A stretch of DNA of 64,000 bases from Brevibacillus brevis (GCF_022026395.1 NZ_CP041767.1:2760501-2824500); one strand, 5' to 3'; positions 24,873 through 34,653 are shown, counted from the stretch's first letter. Translations and numbers: made by a program. The notes: generated by a model from the sequence alone, not told the origin.

Positions 24873-26675
24873 GTGATTTTGGACTATCTGCAAGTGAAAT
24901 CCGCGTATCAATTGAAGGTGGTACCGCAGCGTAGAGAGATTACCTTTTTAACGAAGTTGACAGGTATTGCGCAGTTGTGGCGCTGGAATGAAGCGTCCAA
25001 TTGCTCGGAGCAAGTGACCTTCTTGCCTGATCGTGTGGTAGAGGTTGACCATTCCCCATGTGGAACGAAAACGATCGTCGGTATGGACAACAAGGGAGAC
25101 GAGCGGCAGCAGTTCTTTTTGCTGACCGACAATGGTGCAGTTGTAAAACCGCTGACGGACGCACCCGATTACTTTCACTATTTGGGGGGCTGGTCACCGT
25201 GTGGGCAAAAAATCGCGTGGTCCAGCAATCGTCGCAATCCGCGCAGCTTTGATATTTTTATACAGGATGTCGAGAGTGGTGCGTATGAGGAAGTCTTTCG
25301 CTATGATGGGCGCACAGATCCAATCGGCTGGCTGCCAGACGGGACAGGACTCATTTTCAGCGTGCAGGAGACCAACATTGACAATTGCCTGTATTTGTTG
25401 AATCTGCAAACGAAGGAAGCACAAAAGCTCGCCATTTGCAGCAAACATGCGCGCTACCATTCCTTGGTACTGTCTAATGAAGGCAAAACAGGATATCTCG
25501 TAACCAACCGTGATGAAAACACCAAAGCGTTGTGCCGCTTCTCCCTGCATTCAGGAGAGCTGGACAAACTGGTGCACGACCCGAAATGGGACATTGAGGA
25601 GGCCCAATTATCTCCCGATGAGACACTTCTTGCCTTCACGATCAATGAAGGAGGCTACTCCGTTCTTGCTCTCTATTCCTTGACAGAGCAAAGCTGGGAG
25701 CGGGTAGAGGAAGCACCACGAGGAGTGATCTCTTCCTTGGCGTGGGTGAGTGATGATCAGCTCGCCTATACACTGAAAAGCCCTACACTTCCGGGCGACA
25801 TCTGGACGTACACCATTTCGGAGAAAACCAGCAGACGTGTGACGAACATTGGTCAATCTGATGCTCTGGAAGATAAACTCATCGAGCCGGAATTGTGCAC
25901 CTTTTACTCATTCGATGGCTTGGAAGTGCCGTATTTCCTCTATGCCAAAGATACATCTGAACATGCAGAGAAAAAACCAGTCGTCGTCTATGTCCATGGC
26001 GGGCCAGAGAGCCAAATTCGCCCGGAGTATCATCCCGTTTTTCAATTTTTGGCGAACGAAGGCTTTACGGTGGTAGCACCGAATGTTCGCGGTAGCATGG
26101 GCTATGGTCGGGAATATGTTCAGCTCGATGATCGTCGCAAGCGGATGGATTCTGTAGCAGATTTGGCTTGGCTGGTCAAAGATTTAGGCAACCGCCCAAG
26201 CGTAGACCCGAATGCGATCGGAATCATGGGTCGCAGTTACGGAGGCTTCATGACACTGGCTGCGCTTACGCATTACCCTGACCTGTGGGCTGCGGGTGTT
26301 GATATTGTGGGGATTTCCCACTTCAAAACCTTTTTGGAGAACACCGGGGAATGGAGAAGGAGATTGCGTGAGGTGGAGTACGGGTTCCTCGGCGAAGACG
26401 ATGACTTTTTTGAAGAAATTGCTCCGTTGAATCACTCCCATAAGATCACGGCTCCGCTTCTCGTATTCCATGGACGCAATGATACGCGCGTTCCTGTCAG
26501 CGAAGCGGAACAGCTCGTAGCAGACATGAGAGGCAGGGGACAAGAAGTCGATTTGCACATTTTTGAGGATGAAGGCCACTTTACCGAAAAGCTGGACAAT
26601 CACATCACGTTGAATCAAAAGATTTCCCAGTTCTTTTTGGAGCAACTTGCATCCACCCATAAAATCGAGGAGTGA
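24873..26675 (+). CDS. S9 family serine peptidase (prolyl oligopeptidase/acylaminoacyl peptidase-like), copy 1
   Basis: A 600-residue cytoplasmic peptidase with an N-terminal beta-propeller (WSPCG and LSPDE type repeats, about 40-340) and a C-terminal alpha/beta hydrolase domain. The inferred triad is Ser455 (GRSYGGF), Asp537 (GRNDTRVP) and His569 (DEGHF). Enzymes of this family trim short peptides, often releasing dipeptides or acylated residues. GTG start at 24873 after AGGAAAGG. The next gene starts five bases after its stop. With the transporter upstream it suggests import followed by intracellular hydrolysis. Confidence 0.93.
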   Translation: MILDYLQVKSAYQLKVVPQRREITFLTKLTGIAQLWRWNEASNCSEQVTFLPDRVVEVDHSPCGTKTIVGMDNKGDERQQFFLLTDNGAVVKPLTDAPDYFHYLGGWSPCGQKIAWSSNRRNPRSFDIFIQDVESGAYEEVFRYDGRTDPIGWLPDGTGLIFSVQETNIDNCLYLLNLQTKEAQKLAICSKHARYHSLVLSNEGKTGYLVTNRDENTKALCRFSLHSGELDKLVHDPKWDIEEAQLSPDETLLAFTINEGGYSVLALYSLTEQSWERVEEAPRGVISSLAWVSDDQLAYTLKSPTLPGDIWTYTISEKTSRRVTNIGQSDALEDKLIEPELCTFYSFDGLEVPYFLYAKDTSEHAEKKPVVVYVHGGPESQIRPEYHPVFQFLANEGFTVVAPNVRGSMGYGREYVQLDDRRKRMDSVADLAWLVKDLGNRPSVDPNAIGIMGRSYGGFMTLAALTHYPDLWAAGVDIVGISHFKTFLENTGEWRRRLREVEYGFLGEDDDFFEEIAPLNHSHKITAPLLVFHGRNDTRVPVSEAEQLVADMRGRGQEVDLHIFEDEGHFTEKLDNHITLNQKISQFFLEQLASTHKIEE

Positions 26676-26680
26676 TTAGG

Positions 26681-28696
26681 ATGACGCAAGCAAAAAGAGG
26701 TATAACGGCTGAAGATTTGTATCAAATGCGGTACGCGAGCGATCCACAGCTATCACCAGACGGAAAAACGCTTGCCTATGTGGAAAATCAAATCGATGAG
26801 TCCCACTCATACCAAAATCACTTGTTCTTACGCAAATTGGATGCGAATGAACCACAGCCTCTGACGTCTGGCTCCCGCGACACCTTTCCGCGCTGGTCGC
26901 CGGATGGTTCAAAGATTAGCTTTGTCTCGAATCGATCTGGAAAACCACAGATTTGGCTGATCGATGCAACCGGAGGAGAAGCAAGGCAGCTCACACATTG
27001 CAAAAACGGCGTCAGCAATCCGACTTGGTCACCTGACGGCGAATACATTGTCTTTTCGTCTCTCTTGGATGAGGGTGAAACATTCACAGACCTCGAGGGA
27101 ACAGAGGAAAAAGGAAGGGCCAAAGCCATTCATGTCGGAAGATTGAAGTACAAATCCGATGATCTCGGGTTCATTTACGAGAAAAACAAGCAACTGGCCA
27201 TTGTTCATGTCGAAACAGGCGAGGTTACACCACTCAGCGATGGCCCATACAATCATACGATTGGCTCCTGGTCGCCGGACGGAAAATGGCTTGCCATTAC
27301 GGCAAACCGAGCAGAAGACCCTGATTTTCAGCATAGTGTTGACGTTTTTCTCATCCCTTTTGAAGGGGGAGAATGGAAAAAGCTGACCAACAGCAAAGGT
27401 ATTTTTGCCTATCCAACCTGGTCACACGACGGTAAGAAGTTAGCGTATATCGGAAGTGAATTGGACACGCATTTGTACGCAGCACAGAAGCGCATCTGGG
27501 TATATGATTTTGAAAAGGGCGATTATACTTGCCTCACAGCGGATTGGGATGTACAGGTTGGCGATTCTACCATCGGAGACATGCGCTCGCCTGGTCACCC
27601 AAATCCAGGCGCTGTATGGACAACGGACGGAAACGGCATGTATTTTATCGCAAGCGAACGAGGAAATTCCGGCATTTATCACGTAACACTCGACGGACAG
27701 GTCACGAATGTCGTAACGGGCAACCGGAATATTTACGGCTTTTCGCTGCATGAAAACGAACAAACGGTGGTTGCTGCTATCAGTGACCCGTTTACGCCGG
27801 GCGACTTGTATCAAATAAGTCTGAAGGACGGAGAAGAAAAACGTTTAACAGCGCTGAACGAAGAGCTATTTGCGGGCATTGAGCTTGCTGTTCCAGAAGA
27901 AATGGAGTTTGTCGCAAAGGATGGCTGGAGGCTGCACGGTTGGATGCTCAAGCCTGTCGGTTTTGAAGAAGGGAAAAAATACCCGATGGTTCTGCAAATT
28001 CATGGCGGGCCTCACTCCATGTACGGAAATACGTTTTTCCACGAGTTCCAGTTGCTGGCTGCAAAAGGCTACGCCGTACTCTATACGAATCCGAGGGGGA
28101 GCTTTGGCTACGGAGAGCGTTTTGTTCAGGCGTGCTGCGGAGACTATGGAGGAAACGATTACCGCGATTTGATGACGGCGGTGCAATTTGCATGCGATCA
28201 TTTCGATTTTGTCGATGAGGATCGTTTAGGTGTCGCAGGCGGCAGCTACGGTGGCTTCATGACGAACTGGATCGTCGGTAAAACCAATCGATTCAAAGCG
28301 GGTGTAACTGATCGGAGTATTTGCAACTGGGTTAGCTTTTACGGGGTCAGTGATATCGGTTACTTTTTCACTGCCGAAGAGATTCAGGCAAATCCATTCA
28401 CGAATCCGGAAAAAATGTGGCAGCATTCACCGATTCGCTTGGTAGAGAACGTCGAGACGCCTCTATTGATCATGCATGGCGAACATGACTATCGTTGCCC
28501 GATCGAACAGGCCGAGCAGCTTTATGTAACATTGAAGCATCAAGGCAAGGCTCCGGTGTCGTTTGTCCGCTTCCCGGGTGCCAGTCATGAACTTTCCCGC
28601 AGTGGTGATCCCGAGCAACGTGTATTGAGACTGCAATATACGACGGATTGGTTTGACAGCTATTTGGTCGCACACCAGAAAGAGAAAGTCGAATAA
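26681..28696 (+). CDS. S9 family serine peptidase (acylaminoacyl peptidase-like), copy 2
   Basis: A 671-residue paralogue with the same propeller-plus-hydrolase organisation. WSPDG blades occur around residues 70, 115 and 205. The inferred triad is Ser522 (GGSYGGFMTNW), Asp603 (GEHDYRCP) and His636 (GASHELSR). The N-terminus (ITAEDLYQMRYASDPQLSPDG) is typical of bacterial acylaminoacyl peptidases. ATG 26681 has CGAGGAG eight bases upstream; an in-frame GTG at 26672 overlaps that site and is less likely. Two divergent S9 genes in tandem suggest complementary specificities. Confidence 0.93.
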   Translation: MTQAKRGITAEDLYQMRYASDPQLSPDGKTLAYVENQIDESHSYQNHLFLRKLDANEPQPLTSGSRDTFPRWSPDGSKISFVSNRSGKPQIWLIDATGGEARQLTHCKNGVSNPTWSPDGEYIVFSSLLDEGETFTDLEGTEEKGRAKAIHVGRLKYKSDDLGFIYEKNKQLAIVHVETGEVTPLSDGPYNHTIGSWSPDGKWLAITANRAEDPDFQHSVDVFLIPFEGGEWKKLTNSKGIFAYPTWSHDGKKLAYIGSELDTHLYAAQKRIWVYDFEKGDYTCLTADWDVQVGDSTIGDMRSPGHPNPGAVWTTDGNGMYFIASERGNSGIYHVTLDGQVTNVVTGNRNIYGFSLHENEQTVVAAISDPFTPGDLYQISLKDGEEKRLTALNEELFAGIELAVPEEMEFVAKDGWRLHGWMLKPVGFEEGKKYPMVLQIHGGPHSMYGNTFFHEFQLLAAKGYAVLYTNPRGSFGYGERFVQACCGDYGGNDYRDLMTAVQFACDHFDFVDEDRLGVAGGSYGGFMTNWIVGKTNRFKAGVTDRSICNWVSFYGVSDIGYFFTAEEIQANPFTNPEKMWQHSPIRLVENVETPLLIMHGEHDYRCPIEQAEQLYVTLKHQGKAPVSFVRFPGASHELSRSGDPEQRVLRLQYTTDWFDSYLVAHQKEKVE

Positions 28697-28727
28697 GCAG
28701 GTAAATGTCAATAGGAGGTGCCCGATC

Positions 28728-30107
28728 GTGAACAAAGAACAAGTCTTAGGTATCGTACAAGAAAAGTTGCCGCATGCAATCGAGAACTTGAAGCAATATT
28801 TGCGTTTTCCTACTGTATCCGCGCAGCATCAGGCCATTCCTGAGACAGTTGAATACGTGGTCAAGATGATTCATGAGCTTGGCGGAGAGACAAAGGTACT
28901 CGACAATCTTGGCGGTAATCCAGTCGTGTATGGGTTTTTTGCAGCAGGCAGTGAAGGAGACGATAGCAAAACGATCCTCTTTTACGATCACTACGATGTT
29001 CAACCACCTGAACCGTTTCATGAGTGGAACACGGAACCGTTCGATCCTACGATCATCGATGGAAAGCTGTATGCGCGTGGTGCTGCCGACAATAAAGGTG
29101 ATCTCGTTGCCCGTCTGACGGCGATTCAGATTTTGCAGCAGCAAGCGGGTGGTCTGCCTTGCAACATCAAGTTTCTGATCGAAGGAGAAGAAGAGATTGG
29201 CAGCCCGAATCTGGAGCCATATCTTCGAGCGTACAAGGAGCTTTTCCAGGCGGATGCCTGCATTTGGGAATTCGGTGGAAAAGACGAGAATGAGCGAATC
29301 AGCATGGTTGCCGGGATCAAAGGCATGGCGTACCTGGAACTGACATGCGTTGGAGCAGATATCGACATGCACTCCTCTGTCGGTGCGTATGTAGACAATG
29401 CAGCATGGCGCCTCGTACAGGCATTAGCGACGATGAAAAATCAGCAAAACGAGATTTTGGTCGAAGGCTTTTTCGACGGGATCGAGGAACCGACAGCGGA
29501 TGAAAAGAAAGTCGTTTCTGAATTGCCGTTCAGTGAAGAGGCGACAGCAGCGCTATACGGTTTGAAACGCCCACTGATTACCGCGGCAAACAACGTGGAC
29601 CCACGAGAAGCTATGGTGTTCCATCCGACCATGACCATTTGCGGTCTGGAGAGCGGCTATACAGGAGAGGGCTCGAAGACAGTGCTGCCGAAAAGCGCGA
29701 AGGCCAAGCTGGATTGCCGCCTTGTCCCAGGACAAGATCCACAGCACATCATGAATTGCATCGAAAATCATTTGGAGAAGCATGGTTTTACGGATATTAC
29801 CGTCACCATGATCAACGGGCAAAGAGCGTATCGCTCCGATTTCCACCATCCATTTGTTGCTCACGTACTGGATTCGGCCCGCGTCATTTACGATCAGGAG
29901 CCAGTACTTTCGCCAAACGCGGCAGGCACAGGTCCGATGTATATTTTCGGGGAACAGCTAAAGCTTCCGGTTGTCAGTACAGGGGTAGGCTGGGTTGGCT
30001 GCAAAGTACATGCGCCGAATGAATCTATCCGTTTGAAAGACTTCCAGGAAGGTATTGCCCATATGGTTGTCATGCTCTCTGGATTTGCCAAAGCGTTGTC
30101 AGAGTAG
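28728..30107 (+). CDS. M20 family dipeptidase
   Basis: A 459-residue metallopeptidase of the M20 dipeptidase (CNDP-like) group. Metal and catalytic residues are visible: YDHYDVQPP (His ligand and catalytic Asp), RGAADNKGD (bridging Asp), EGEEEIGS (catalytic and ligand Glu) and a late His in GCKVHAPNE. It should cleave dipeptides to amino acids, the last step after transport and S9 trimming. I chose GTG 28728 because AGGAGG lies eight bases upstream; the frame is open earlier inside the preceding gene. A terminator closes the block at 30180. Confidence 0.94.
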   Translation: MNKEQVLGIVQEKLPHAIENLKQYLRFPTVSAQHQAIPETVEYVVKMIHELGGETKVLDNLGGNPVVYGFFAAGSEGDDSKTILFYDHYDVQPPEPFHEWNTEPFDPTIIDGKLYARGAADNKGDLVARLTAIQILQQQAGGLPCNIKFLIEGEEEIGSPNLEPYLRAYKELFQADACIWEFGGKDENERISMVAGIKGMAYLELTCVGADIDMHSSVGAYVDNAAWRLVQALATMKNQQNEILVEGFFDGIEEPTADEKKVVSELPFSEEATAALYGLKRPLITAANNVDPREAMVFHPTMTICGLESGYTGEGSKTVLPKSAKAKLDCRLVPGQDPQHIMNCIENHLEKHGFTDITVTMINGQRAYRSDFHHPFVAHVLDSARVIYDQEPVLSPNAAGTGPMYIFGEQLKLPVVSTGVGWVGCKVHAPNESIRLKDFQEGIAHMVVMLSGFAKALSE

Positions 30108-30143
30108 CAACATCCAAAGGGAATGATCATACAATCCGATAGC

Positions 30144-30180
30144 GAAAAGGGGACCTCTCGTGTAAAAAGGTCTCCTTTTC
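30144..30180 (+). terminator. Terminator closing the peptide-utilisation block
   Basis: GAAAAGGGGACCT pairs with AGGTCTCCTTTTC with one mismatch. The T-rich right arm serves as the U-run. Confidence 0.82.
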
Positions 30181-30282
30181 GATTTGGAACCCCCTCATAG
30201 CACTTCCAGAGTGGACTTTGCTTTTGCAAACCATGTACAATCGTAAATGATAATGTACATACATCTACAGGAGGCGAAATGC

Positions 30283-31254
30283 GTGAACAGCGATACACAT
30301 CCATTCGAAATCGCAACCTTTGCAGGCGGATGCTTCTGGTGCATGGTCAGTCCGTTTGACAAGATGCCAGGCATTCAAAAAGTCGTCTCCGGCTATACAG
30401 GCGGTCATGTCGAAAACCCTACCTATGAACAGGTATGCTCTGATACGACGGGACACTATGAAGCCGTCCAAATCACCTATGATCCGTCGCTCATCTCCTA
30501 TGAGGAATTGCTGCAAATGTTTTGGAGGCAAATCGACCCGACTGACGCTGGTGGTCAATTCGGTGATCGAGGTCAATCGTATGCGCCAGCGATCTTCTAT
30601 CATAATGAAGAGCAAGAAAGGCTTGCGCAAAAATCCAAGCAAGAGCTGGATGCGAGCGGTCGTTTCCCGAAGCCCATTGCAACGCTGATTTTGCCAGCCA
30701 AGCCGTTCTATCCGGCGGAGGAATATCATCAGGACTACTATAAGAAAAATCCGGTCCGCTACCAATACTACCGTGCGGCATCAGGCAGAGCGAAATTCAC
30801 CAAGGAAGCGTGGCGCGACCGATCGAAGCAAGAAGAGTTGAAAAAAATCTTGACTCCGCTTCAGTACGAAGTGACGCAAAATAACGGGACAGAACGTCCT
30901 TTTACGAATGAATTCTGGGATCACAAGGAAGAGGGCATCTACGTAGACATCGTCTCCAACGAGCCTTTGTTCAGTTCCTTGGACAAATTCGATTCTGGCT
31001 GCGGATGGCCATCCTTTACCAAGCCCTTGCAAGAGGAAAACGTAACCGAGCATGTGGATTTGACCCATAATATGATTCGTACAGAGGTTCGCAGCAAAGA
31101 GGCAGATTCTCATCTCGGCCACGTTTTCGAGGACGGTCCTGGGGAAAATGGTTTGCGCTACTGCATCAATTCAGCTGCATTGCGCTTCATTCCGAAGGAT
31201 CGTTTGGAGGAAGAAGGGTTCGGGGAGTATAAGCGATTATTTGAAAAAGAATAG
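30283..31254 (+). CDS. msrAB: Bifunctional methionine sulfoxide reductase MsrA-MsrB
   Basis: A 323-residue fusion. The N-terminal MsrA domain (about 10-165) has the active-site motif GCFWCM, reducing S-methionine sulfoxide. The C-terminal MsrB domain (about 185-315) has DSGCGWPSF and the catalytic RYCINSAAL, reducing the R epimer. The CxxC zinc pairs of some MsrB proteins are absent. No signal peptide, so it acts in the cytoplasm. GTG start at 30283 with AGGAGG upstream; the in-frame ATG at 30247 precedes that site. It is a single-gene unit with its own terminator. Confidence 0.95.
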   Translation: MNSDTHPFEIATFAGGCFWCMVSPFDKMPGIQKVVSGYTGGHVENPTYEQVCSDTTGHYEAVQITYDPSLISYEELLQMFWRQIDPTDAGGQFGDRGQSYAPAIFYHNEEQERLAQKSKQELDASGRFPKPIATLILPAKPFYPAEEYHQDYYKKNPVRYQYYRAASGRAKFTKEAWRDRSKQEELKKILTPLQYEVTQNNGTERPFTNEFWDHKEEGIYVDIVSNEPLFSSLDKFDSGCGWPSFTKPLQEENVTEHVDLTHNMIRTEVRSKEADSHLGHVFEDGPGENGLRYCINSAALRFIPKDRLEEEGFGEYKRLFEKE

Positions 31255-31260
31255 AGTGTG

Positions 31261-31304
31261 GACCGCTACTCTCTGGGAAACATGGGAGAAGGGCGGTCTT
31301 TTTG
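31261..31304 (+). terminator. Terminator after msrAB
   Basis: GACCGC (31261-31266) pairs with GCGGTC (31293-31298), with inner CTCTC/GGGAG pairing, followed by TTTTT. Confidence 0.8.
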
Positions 31305-31350
31305 CTAAACATACAACTAGGTAGACATAAGAGCATGCAGGGAGGGTCCA

Positions 31351-32928
31351 ATGAACACACAGACATTCTTACACAGAAGAATTGGACTGTTACTCGCAGC
31401 AATCATGGTTATGGCAGGCTGTTCTTTCGGTCAGGAGTCGCCTCACAACAATCAAATCGTACCGACACCCCAAAATGTTGTCGAGGGTGGGACGTTAATC
31501 ATTGCACGAATGTCAGATGCGGCAAATCTCGATCCTCATTTTATTTTGACAATCAATGAGGCGAGTGTCGTCCAAGGAAAAGTGTATGAAGGGCTCGTCA
31601 AACGAGATCGGAACATGAACATTCAGCCACAGCTGGCAACGGCATGGGAACAAATCGACGATCTTACTTGGGAGTTTACTCTCCGACAAGGCGTTGTTTT
31701 TCACGATGGGACACCCTTTCATGCAGAGGCAGTCAAGAAAACATTTGATCGCGTATTAGACCCGGCGGTGGCTTCTCCCCGAGCAGCCATGTTCGATAAA
31801 ATAAAGCAGGTAAGAGTCATCAATCCGTACAAAGTGCAATTTATTCTTCACAAGCCATTTGCGCCATTGCTTTCTATTTTGGCCAGTCACGAGGGGAGCA
31901 TCATTAGCCCTACGGCAATCGATAAATACGGGCGGGAATTATCGCAGCACCCGGTTGGTACTGGCCCTTATCGGTTCCAATCATGGGAGCATGGCAGTCA
32001 AATCACGTTGAGCAAAAACCAGTCCTACTGGGGCGAGGCAGCCACGCTTGATCATGTCATTTTCAAGGTTGTTCCCGATGATGCGGCTCGCATTGCGATG
32101 GTCGAGAATGGAGAAGCACATGTGGCAGAGTCGATCCCTGTCATGGAGCTGGATCGAATTCAAGCATCCAACCAGATGCGTGTCTACCGCAGTGATGCGC
32201 TTGGGACGGAGTTTATCGGGTTTAATGTATCACGGCCACCACTGAATGATCTCCGTGTGAGGAAAGCCATCAGTATGGCGATCGAGACGGGAGCGATCAT
32301 TAAAGGGGTGTATAACAATGTGGGAACAAAGGCGAATTCACCGATTGGACCGCATGTGTTCGGTTACAGTCCAACTGTGAAAAGCTACCCGTACGACATC
32401 AACCAAGCGCGTCGGTTGCTCGCAGAGGCGGGCTATCCAAATGGTTTTCCCATTCAAATGATTACCTACAACAGACGGGATCGAATTTTGGTTGCCCAAG
32501 TGATACGGTCGCAGTTAAAAGGAATCGGCATCGACGCGGAGCTAAAAGTCGTCAGCTACGATGAATTTGTCCGAACGATTGAGCAAACGAAGGGTCATGA
32601 GATTTTTGTCAGTGGCTGGGCAAATGCAACCGGAGATGCCGACTATAATCAGTACAATTTGTTCCATACATCAGGCGGTGGGGCAGGCAACAGCTTTCAA
32701 TACAGCAATCCCGGGCTGGATCGTCTCATCGAGGCTGGTCGTAGCGAAACAGATCCTGGAAAAAGACTCGCTATCTACGCAAAAGCACAAGAAGTGGAGC
32801 TGCAAGATGCTTTGGTTGTTCCGATTCGCAATTTGGAGAATTTGGCTGTGATTAGCAACCATATTCAGGGCTTCTCCATCAGTCCGGCAGGTTATCTGAA
32901 TCTCGATCAGGTCGTGATTTCTCAATAA
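31351..32928 (+). CDS. Orphan peptide/glutathione-type ABC substrate-binding lipoprotein
   Basis: A 525-residue SBP_bac_5 protein. The signal peptide ends in the lipobox MAGC (Cys about residue 23). The mature part begins GGTLIIARMSDAANLDPH, a segment typical of DppA/GsiB-like receptors, and carries LRQGVVFHDGTPFHAEAV. It has no permease or ATPase genes beside it, unlike the binding protein at 23.2 kb, so it may feed a transporter elsewhere or share the dpp machinery. GGAGGG precedes the ATG. Ligand unknown. Confidence 0.93.
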   Translation: MNTQTFLHRRIGLLLAAIMVMAGCSFGQESPHNNQIVPTPQNVVEGGTLIIARMSDAANLDPHFILTINEASVVQGKVYEGLVKRDRNMNIQPQLATAWEQIDDLTWEFTLRQGVVFHDGTPFHAEAVKKTFDRVLDPAVASPRAAMFDKIKQVRVINPYKVQFILHKPFAPLLSILASHEGSIISPTAIDKYGRELSQHPVGTGPYRFQSWEHGSQITLSKNQSYWGEAATLDHVIFKVVPDDAARIAMVENGEAHVAESIPVMELDRIQASNQMRVYRSDALGTEFIGFNVSRPPLNDLRVRKAISMAIETGAIIKGVYNNVGTKANSPIGPHVFGYSPTVKSYPYDINQARRLLAEAGYPNGFPIQMITYNRRDRILVAQVIRSQLKGIGIDAELKVVSYDEFVRTIEQTKGHEIFVSGWANATGDADYNQYNLFHTSGGGAGNSFQYSNPGLDRLIEAGRSETDPGKRLAIYAKAQEVELQDALVVPIRNLENLAVISNHIQGFSISPAGYLNLDQVVISQ

Positions 32929-33023
32929 AACATGTAACGAAAAGCCGGTCAATTATGTCATAATAGGTACGTACTTTTTTACCTACATAATTGGATCAGC
33001 TCCCAAACGAAAGGAACGTTACA

Positions 33024-33926
33024 ATGAGAAGTTTTCGACACCGACTTTTGCATCCGCTTGTACTCGTAACGGCATTGACATTTGTATTGTCTGGATGCAG
33101 CAGTAGTGCTGCTCCACAAGAACCACAGACACCACCATCCGTGGAGACGCCAACTCCTCCAAAGAAAGAAGAAGCGAAGCCAAAGGAGGAGACAACGCCT
33201 CTACCTGCTGAAACACCAAAGCAAGAACAACCGGAGCAACCCCAGAAGGCGAAGCCAACGGAGACGAAACCGGCAGAAAAGCCACCAGCGGGTCAGCCGC
33301 CTGAGCTATCGTTCCCGGACATCGAGGTTGTTGGTGAGCCTGAGAGTGTTGCTGTGCTGGTGAACAAACAACGCAAGCTTCCGGAAAATTATCAGCCAAA
33401 TGATTTAGTGTTTCCAAACGTTCCTTACCTACTCCCTGAAAAGAGCGAGAAACGCAAAATGCGCAAAGAAGCAGCGGGTGCGCTTGAGCAGTTATTTGCG
33501 GCAGCCCAGGCTGACGGTGTCCAATTGGCTGGCGTATCAGCCTATCGCTCCCACGCCTACCAGAAAGCGCTGTTTAATCGCTATGTAAAAAAAGACGGCG
33601 TAGAGAAGGCACGGACTTACAGTGCCGTTCCTGGGACGAGTGAGCATGAGACAGGACTCGCGATTGACGTCTCTGGGAAGGATGGAAAATGTGCTGCAAC
33701 GAGCTGCTTTGCCGGAACCAAGGAAGCAAAGTGGCTGGATGAAAACGTCGAGAAGTTTGGATTTATCATTCGCTACCCAGAGGGAAAAGACGCGATTACG
33801 GGCTATATTTATGAGCCATGGCATTTGCGGTATGTAGGTACCGAGATTGCGCAAGAAATCGGAGAAAAAGGGATTACGCTTGAAGAGTATTCAGGTGCGG
33901 TGCCTGTTTCCACACCAACGAATTAA
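33024..33926 (+). CDS. VanY-type D-alanyl-D-alanine carboxypeptidase lipoprotein (M15B)
   Basis: A 300-residue surface lipoprotein with lipobox LSGC (about residue 23). A long Pro/Glu/Lys/Thr-rich tether (about 27-95, strongly repetitive) is followed by the M15B zinc peptidase domain. Ligands are in SEHETGLAIDVSG (His and Asp) and EPWHLRYVG (catalytic Glu and His). It should remove terminal D-Ala from peptidoglycan stem peptides. No VanR/S, VanH/A/X genes are nearby, so this is a housekeeping cell-wall enzyme rather than evidence of glycopeptide resistance. AAAGGAACG precedes the ATG. Confidence 0.93.
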   Translation: MRSFRHRLLHPLVLVTALTFVLSGCSSSAAPQEPQTPPSVETPTPPKKEEAKPKEETTPLPAETPKQEQPEQPQKAKPTETKPAEKPPAGQPPELSFPDIEVVGEPESVAVLVNKQRKLPENYQPNDLVFPNVPYLLPEKSEKRKMRKEAAGALEQLFAAAQADGVQLAGVSAYRSHAYQKALFNRYVKKDGVEKARTYSAVPGTSEHETGLAIDVSGKDGKCAATSCFAGTKEAKWLDENVEKFGFIIRYPEGKDAITGYIYEPWHLRYVGTEIAQEIGEKGITLEEYSGAVPVSTPTN

Positions 33927-33932
33927 AGAAAC

Positions 33933-33967
33933 AACGCCGATCGCTCACCGAAGAGATCGGCGTTTTT
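33933..33967 (+). terminator. Terminator after the carboxypeptidase gene
   Basis: AACGCCGATC (33933-33942) pairs with GATCGGCGTT (33955-33964), followed by TTT. Confidence 0.9.
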
Positions 33968-33982
33968 GCTAGGTAGTTATGC

Positions 33983-33988
33983 TATAAT
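33983..33988 (+). promoter_or_regulatory. -10 box of the TetR regulator gene, unusually close to its start
   Basis: A consensus TATAAT ends nine bases before the GTG at 33997 and 18 before the ATG at 34006. The mRNA should therefore begin within a few bases of the GTG, making it leaderless or nearly so, or leaving a leader of about ten bases before the ATG. No good -35 is visible. Confidence 0.55.
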
Positions 33989-33996
33989 GTTCACGG

Positions 33997-34653
33997 GTGA
34001 AGATAATGGTCGAAAAATCAATCAGAGAACGTATTATTGAAACATCCATGCGCTTGTTTGAAGCAAATGGCTACCACAAAGTGACTGTGGATCAAATTGT
34101 GAAAGAAAGCGGCACGTCAAAGGGAGGATTTTATCACAACTTCAAATCAAAAGATGAACTCCTCTACATCATTCATGATCAATTTATTACGTATGTGCTG
34201 GAGAAAGCAGAGGAAGCTTACGAGAAGTGGGATACCCCGACAGAAAGACTACAAGCCATCGTAAAATCCTTCGTTATGATGATTGATCTGTATCGCTCTC
34301 AGGTTACGATTTTTTATCAGGAAAGCTTGTTTTTAGCTCCGGAGTACTACACGGATATTGAAACGAAACGGGATCGTTATAAAAAAATTATGTTCACCGT
34401 CATTTCGGACGGGATCGAATCGGGTGAGTTCCGTCCCGAGCTGCCTGTGCCGATTGTGTCCATGGCTATTTTTGGCATGGTGAACTGGATTTACAAATGG
34501 TATCAAAAGTCAGGGACGTACTCGATCGAGCAAATCGCGGATATTTATGCAGATATGGTTCTTCATTCCGTTTTGAAATCAGAATCGATGGAAAACCCGG
34601 CCTTTCAACGTTTTTTCCTGCAATCACAAGAAAATCCCTTCAAGCCATTGTAG
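33997..34653 (+). CDS. TetR/AcrR family regulator of the propionyl-CoA operon
   Basis: About 218 residues. The N-terminal helix-turn-helix (about 12-58: IIETSMRLFEANGYHKVT, then ESGTSKGGFYHNFKSKDEL) is a standard TetR motif, followed by an all-helical ligand domain. TetR-type FadR proteins sense acyl-CoA, so an acyl-CoA effector is a reasonable inference. The start may be GTG 33997 (nearly leaderless) or ATG 34006 with GGGTGA. It is co-directional with the operon 209 bases downstream, whose promoter carries two palindromes suited to a TetR dimer. Confidence 0.9.
   Translation: MKIMVEKSIRERIIETSMRLFEANGYHKVTVDQIVKESGTSKGGFYHNFKSKDELLYIIHDQFITYVLEKAEEAYEKWDTPTERLQAIVKSFVMMIDLYRSQVTIFYQESLFLAPEYYTDIETKRDRYKKIMFTVISDGIESGEFRPELPVPIVSMAIFGMVNWIYKWYQKSGTYSIEQIADIYADMVLHSVLKSESMENPAFQRFFLQSQENPFKPL

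Noticed and set aside
33024..33926. Vancomycin-resistance determinant
   Set aside because: A VanY-type enzyme alone, without VanH/A/X or a VanR/S pair, is a normal cell-wall carboxypeptidase.
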